Positions 4,504 to 7,329 of a DNA stretch of 7,329 nucleotides are shown here, piece after piece. Made by a program: the position numbers and the translations under genes. The stretch covers positions 1 through 7,329 of the forward strand of contig CAMUBM010000032.1 of the NCBI GenBank assembly GCA_947087145.1, written 5' to 3'. The notes under the pieces are model-generated. The model was not told the DNA's origin, did not search any database, and saw nothing but the letters and a program-made list of their open reading frames with translations. This DNA is from an uncultured Mycoplasmatota bacterium. GTDB lineage: Bacteria > Bacillota_I > Bacilli_A > RF39 > UBA660. Positions within the stretch are counted from its first letter, which is position 1. Every line of letters begins with the position of its first letter.

Positions 4504-5781
4504 TTATTTTACAATTATTGTACTTGCAACAGGTCTTGTTTTGTGGGCTCCAGTACTATCAATCGGATCATTGATGTAGCAATAGTTTTTCCTACAATGA
4601 CTTTTTAGTTCACTTTCTTTTATGTATTTTCTTGCTTCTTCTTCTGGTAAGACAATTGTACTGGATGTTCCGCCATCTAAATTTGCAGCATTAATGGCAC
4701 CATAATTATCTAAAATTGTGGTTAAGTCAACCATACTGGCTCCAGGATATTTTAGTGTTCTTCCATCGACGACAAGAAGAAGAACAATTCCATCTTTTCT
4801 TTGTCCAATCGCCGTTCTAGGAGCAAAACCCCATCCGCCATTTCCTTTGATAAACGCTTTTTTTCCATTGACAATTAAAAATGGACCAAAAGAAACGGCA
4901 TCTCGAATATTTTTCTTTTTGGCTTCTTCCAAAGTCATTCTTCCCAAAATCAGTTTGTTTTCTTCATTGAAACCAATAAGTCCTCCAGAAATACTATAGT
5001 TATAATTTGTAATTACTTTTTTGTTTTTGATGGTTATCCCTTGGGGTGACCCTCCTGCTCCATTTAAGTTTGGATCAATAAAACCTCCCCCATTAACGGC
5101 TAGAAGGGCATTATTTACGGAGGCCATTTCGGTAGTATACTCCCCTCGTACATCTAAAAATCTAGTGGTTGCAACACTCACTCTTGTGGCATCATAAATG
5201 ACAGCAAGGTACCCAGTAAACTTTTTTTCTTCGATAGGAATAATTCTATAGACTTCTCCCTCTTTTTTGTCTTTGAATATTTTTTCTTCGTATTCATTTT
5301 CATAGACGATAGGTGGGGGACTTTCTGGCTCTATTTGTTCTGTATTTGTTTCTTCTTTTGGCTCGATAATTTGGTTTGCTTCTAAGACGCTTTCTATTTC
5401 TTCTTTACTATAAAACCAAGTGGCTAAGTACTTATGATGCATGGTAGTCATAGCAGAAGGAATGAGCCAATTTCGAAAGTGATCCCATGGACCATAAAGA
5501 AGGGTTAAAAAAGTGGTTCCTCCCATTATTTCTAAAGAAAGTAAGACAAGCAAAACTATTTTTTTCTTTTTCGATAATTTTTCGTTGTTTTGCAGTTTTC
5601 TGTTTTTAATGAAATAAGTGCATATAAGAACAATGGTTATAAATAGAAATAAAAATAAAAGAAGATGAATAGTTGAATTAATCAGTTCTTTACTATGCAT
5701 TCCAATAATAAAGAGTACAAGAAAGATAGGAAGAAGCAAACTTAAAAAAAGAAAATTTTGTTTTTGAAATCGTTTTGTCAT
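4504..5781 (-). CDS. Membrane-anchored phosphodiester glycosidase-domain protein
   Basis: 425 residues. Three hydrophobic helices at about 8-28, 36-58 and 74-96 anchor the N-terminus. An acidic, proline-containing linker (about 138-160, with PESPPPIVYE) leads to a phosphodiester glycosidase (NAGPA/DUF2233) domain, roughly 175-425. Family blocks seen: LLAVNGGGF (226-234), GASPQG-like GGSPQGITI (243-251), VSFGPFLIVNG (296-306), PRTAIG (321-326), VVDGR (337-341), NLDGGTSSTIV (367-377) and RPVASTIIV (416-424). The mammalian member removes GlcNAc from a phosphodiester; bacterial members probably act on cell-wall or exopolysaccharide sugar-phosphodiesters. With three helices and an N-terminus inside, the domain is outside the cell. 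Ribosome binding site AAAGGTG (5788-5794), 6 nt spacing. It heads a possible operon with the flavoprotein and SDR genes. Confidence 0.85.
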   Translation of the reverse strand: MTKRFQKQNFLFLSLLLPIFLVLFIIGMHSKELINSTIHLLLFLFLFITIVLICTYFIKNRKLQNNEKLSKKKKIVLLVLLSLEIMGGTTFLTLLYGPWDHFRNWLIPSAMTTMHHKYLATWFYSKEEIESVLEANQIIEPKEETNTEQIEPESPPPIVYENEYEEKIFKDKKEGEVYRIIPIEEKKFTGYLAVIYDATRVSVATTRFLDVRGEYTTEMASVNNALLAVNGGGFIDPNLNGAGGSPQGITIKNKKVITNYNYSISGGLIGFNEENKLILGRMTLEEAKKKNIRDAVSFGPFLIVNGKKAFIKGNGGWGFAPRTAIGQRKDGIVLLLVVDGRTLKYPGASMVDLTTILDNYGAINAANLDGGTSSTIVLPEEEARKYIKESELKSHCRKNYCYINDPIDSTGAHKTRPVASTIIVK

Positions 5782-5805
5782 TTTTTACACCTTTTTCTAT
5801 ATTCA

Positions 5806-5834
5806 TATATACAGGAAAGTTCATGTTTTTGCAA
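5806..5834 (-). promoter_or_regulatory. Promoter of the glycosidase gene
   Basis: Minus strand: TTGCAA (5834-5829), 17-nt spacer, TATATA (5811-5806) preceded by TG. Each box matches consensus at about four of six positions. The start would be near 5799, leaving an 18-nt leader with AAAGGTG. Confidence 0.45.
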
Positions 5835-5864
5835 GTCTTAAGTTTGTTTGCAGTGTAAGATTTC

Positions 5865-5893
5865 TTTTCATTTTACTTTACATAAGATATAAT
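5865..5893 (+). promoter_or_regulatory. Promoter of murC
   Basis: TTTTCA (5865-5870), 17-nt spacer, consensus TATAAT (5888-5893). The start would be near 5900, which is after the upstream in-frame ATG at 5898 and so supports the start codon at 5916. Divergent to the glycosidase promoter. Confidence 0.6.
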
Positions 5894-5915
5894 AAGGATG
5901 AAAGAGGCGAGTTTT

Positions 5916-7316
5916 ATGACATTGGAAAGTATAAGTAAGTATAAAAGAATTCATATGATTGGTATAGGTGGTGTCAGCATGAGTGGTCTTGCCGAGCATA
6001 TCTCCCATTTTGGGTTTTCTGTTACGGGAAGTGATGCTAAGGAAAGTGAGAATACAAAACATTTACAAAGTTTAGGAGTCAATGTTCAAATTGGACATCA
6101 TCCAGAAATGGTAAGCCTTGCTGATTTGGTTGTATATACTGCAGCAATTCCTAAGGATGATCCAGAGTTTTTAGAAGCAGAACGTTTAGGAAAAGAAATG
6201 ATGGAACGTAGCACTTTTTTAGGAGAGATTACAAAGTGTTACCCAGAGTGTATTTGTATTAGTGGAACACATGGGAAAACAACCACAACTTCTATGATTG
6301 CGACTTGCTTTTTAGAAGCGCATTTAGATCCTACGATTGAAGTAGGTGCTTATTTAAAAAAAATTGATGGAAACAATCGGACAGGTAATAGCGAATATTT
6401 TATTTTGGAAGCATGCGAATATGTAGATTCTTTTCTAGAGTTTTCCCCCTCTACTGCCATTATTTTGAATATTGATAACGACCATTTAGATTATTTTAAA
6501 ACGTTAGATAATGTAAAACATTCTTTTTGGCAATTTACAGAGCGTTTGAAGAATAATGGGATAGTGATTGCTAATTTGGATGATGCCAATACCAAAGACG
6601 TTATTTCTAAAACAGAACACCAAGTTATTGGTTATGGAATTGAAAATGAAAATGCTACTTTTAGTGCAAAAGAGATTACTCTTAATTCCTATGGAACCCC
6701 TACTTTTTCTGTATTTAAGAACAAAGAATTTTATGATACGTACACTTTACAAGTACATGGAAAACATAATATCTTAAATGCACTGGCTACGATTGCAACT
6801 TGTGATTTATATGGTATAGAAAAATCTTTTATTAAACAAGGATTGACGTCCTTTACAGGAGCCAATCGCAGATTTGAAAAAATTGGTGAATACAAAGGTA
6901 TCCCTGTGTATGACGATTATGCACACCATCCTACAGAAATCAAAACAACTCTTTCTTGTAGTAAAGAGATTCCTCATAACAAAACTTGGGCGATTTTTGA
7001 GCCTCATACTTATTCAAGAACCAAAGAACATTTGGAGGCATTTGCAAGTATTTTAAAAGAATTTGATTTTGTTCTTTTAGCAGATATTTATGCAGCAAGA
7101 GAAATCAATACGTATAGTGTTTCTTCTAAAGATTTGGAGCGTTTGATAAAAAAAGAAAATAAAAATTGTTTTTATTTTGAAAATTATGAGGGAATCGTTG
7201 CTTATTTAAAAGAGCATGTACAAATGGGTGATATAATTGTCACAATTGGTGCAGGGACGATTAACCAAATAGGATACCAAATGATAGAAAAAGAAAAAGC
7301 TACTCTTTCATTTTAG
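5916..7316 (+). CDS. murC: UDP-N-acetylmuramate--L-alanine ligase
   Basis: 466 residues from ATG 5916; a typical MurC is about 430-470. It joins L-alanine to UDP-MurNAc using ATP, the first peptide step of peptidoglycan synthesis, in the cytoplasm. Three Mur ligase domains are visible: an N-terminal UDP-binding Rossmann part with IGIGGVSMSGLAEH (15-28, the clostridial-style variant of GGIGMSG); an ATPase part with P-loop GTHGKTTTTS (117-126), LEACEY (164-169), NIDNDHLDYF (185-194), HGKHNILNA (281-289) and TGANRRFE (314-321); and a C-terminal part with YDDYAHHPTE (332-341) and FEPHTYSRT (361-369). All key motifs are intact. An in-frame ATG at 5898 has AAGG touching it and lies before the likely transcription start; ATG 5916 has AGAGG 8 nt upstream. 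The stop lies inside a terminator, so the gene ends its transcript. Confidence 0.97.
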   Translation: MTLESISKYKRIHMIGIGGVSMSGLAEHISHFGFSVTGSDAKESENTKHLQSLGVNVQIGHHPEMVSLADLVVYTAAIPKDDPEFLEAERLGKEMMERSTFLGEITKCYPECICISGTHGKTTTTSMIATCFLEAHLDPTIEVGAYLKKIDGNNRTGNSEYFILEACEYVDSFLEFSPSTAIILNIDNDHLDYFKTLDNVKHSFWQFTERLKNNGIVIANLDDANTKDVISKTEHQVIGYGIENENATFSAKEITLNSYGTPTFSVFKNKEFYDTYTLQVHGKHNILNALATIATCDLYGIEKSFIKQGLTSFTGANRRFEKIGEYKGIPVYDDYAHHPTEIKTTLSCSKEIPHNKTWAIFEPHTYSRTKEHLEAFASILKEFDFVLLADIYAAREINTYSVSSKDLERLIKKENKNCFYFENYEGIVAYLKEHVQMGDIIVTIGAGTINQIGYQMIEKEKATLSF

Positions 7317-7329
7317 AATAGCTTTTTTT
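7294..7329 (+). terminator. Rho-independent terminator of murC
   Basis: AAAAAGCTA (7294-7302) pairs with TAGCTTTTT (7319-7327); inside, after one mismatch, TCT pairs with AGA. The loop is 8 nt and the T-run continues to the window end. The last murC codons and the stop TAG (7314-7316) are part of the hairpin. Confidence 0.85.

Noticed and set aside
4718..4999. Plus-strand ORF opposite the glycosidase domain
   Set aside because: Antisense to conserved glycosidase blocks, with no start signal.
6568..7056. Extra plus- and minus-strand ORFs within murC
   Set aside because: Out of frame with, or antisense to, intact murC; low-complexity content and no ribosome binding sites.

Overview
The window is AT-rich (roughly two-thirds A+T by eye), uses TGA as a stop, has strong AAGGAG/AAGGTG ribosome binding sites and encodes a CCA-terminated tRNA. 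The protein families are a clostridial-style MurC, a TtcA-type thiolase, a flavin reductase-rubredoxin fusion and a YPASK-type SDR. Together they suggest a low-GC Gram-positive anaerobe, probably a gut Firmicute (Clostridia or Erysipelotrichia-like). That placement is inference; no marker here fixes the genus.

Layout. Everything from 1 to 5781 reads on the minus strand; murC alone reads on the plus strand. In minus-strand order, a divergent promoter region (5782-5915) separates murC from a three-gene run: a membrane-anchored phosphodiester glycosidase (5781-4504), a flavin reductase-rubredoxin protein (4462-3857) and a short-chain dehydrogenase (3851-3114). The last two are tightly coupled. 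A gap of about 250 bp without a recognisable gene follows. Then come a membrane-anchored XRE-type regulator (2840-2130), a 9-bp inverted repeat (2056-2100) and a collapsed IS481-like insertion sequence with both ends still present (1709-2050). Next are a tRNA-Glu(CUC) gene with its own promoter and terminator (1718-1521), a small exported single-pass membrane protein with its own terminator (1416-1140), and a two-gene unit of a 68-residue membrane protein and a TtcA-like enzyme (1104-52).

How the pieces relate. murC is ordinary peptidoglycan synthesis, monocistronic as far as the window shows, and closed by a strong terminator at the right edge. The glycosidase/flavoprotein/SDR run mixes an extracytoplasmic sugar-phosphodiesterase with two cytoplasmic redox proteins. 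Only the flavoprotein-SDR pair is convincingly a functional unit.

Most interesting point. The terminal inverted repeat of the dead IS supplies a perfect TTGACA at 1713-1718. It sits 18 bp from an extended -10 in the flanking DNA and points at the tRNA-Glu gene, so the tRNA promoter looks like an IS-host hybrid. The predicted leader is almost entirely one 18-bp imperfect hairpin that ends one nucleotide before the mature tRNA 5' end. I see no CRISPR array, phage module, toxin-antitoxin pair or defence system, and nothing I would call a wholly new system.
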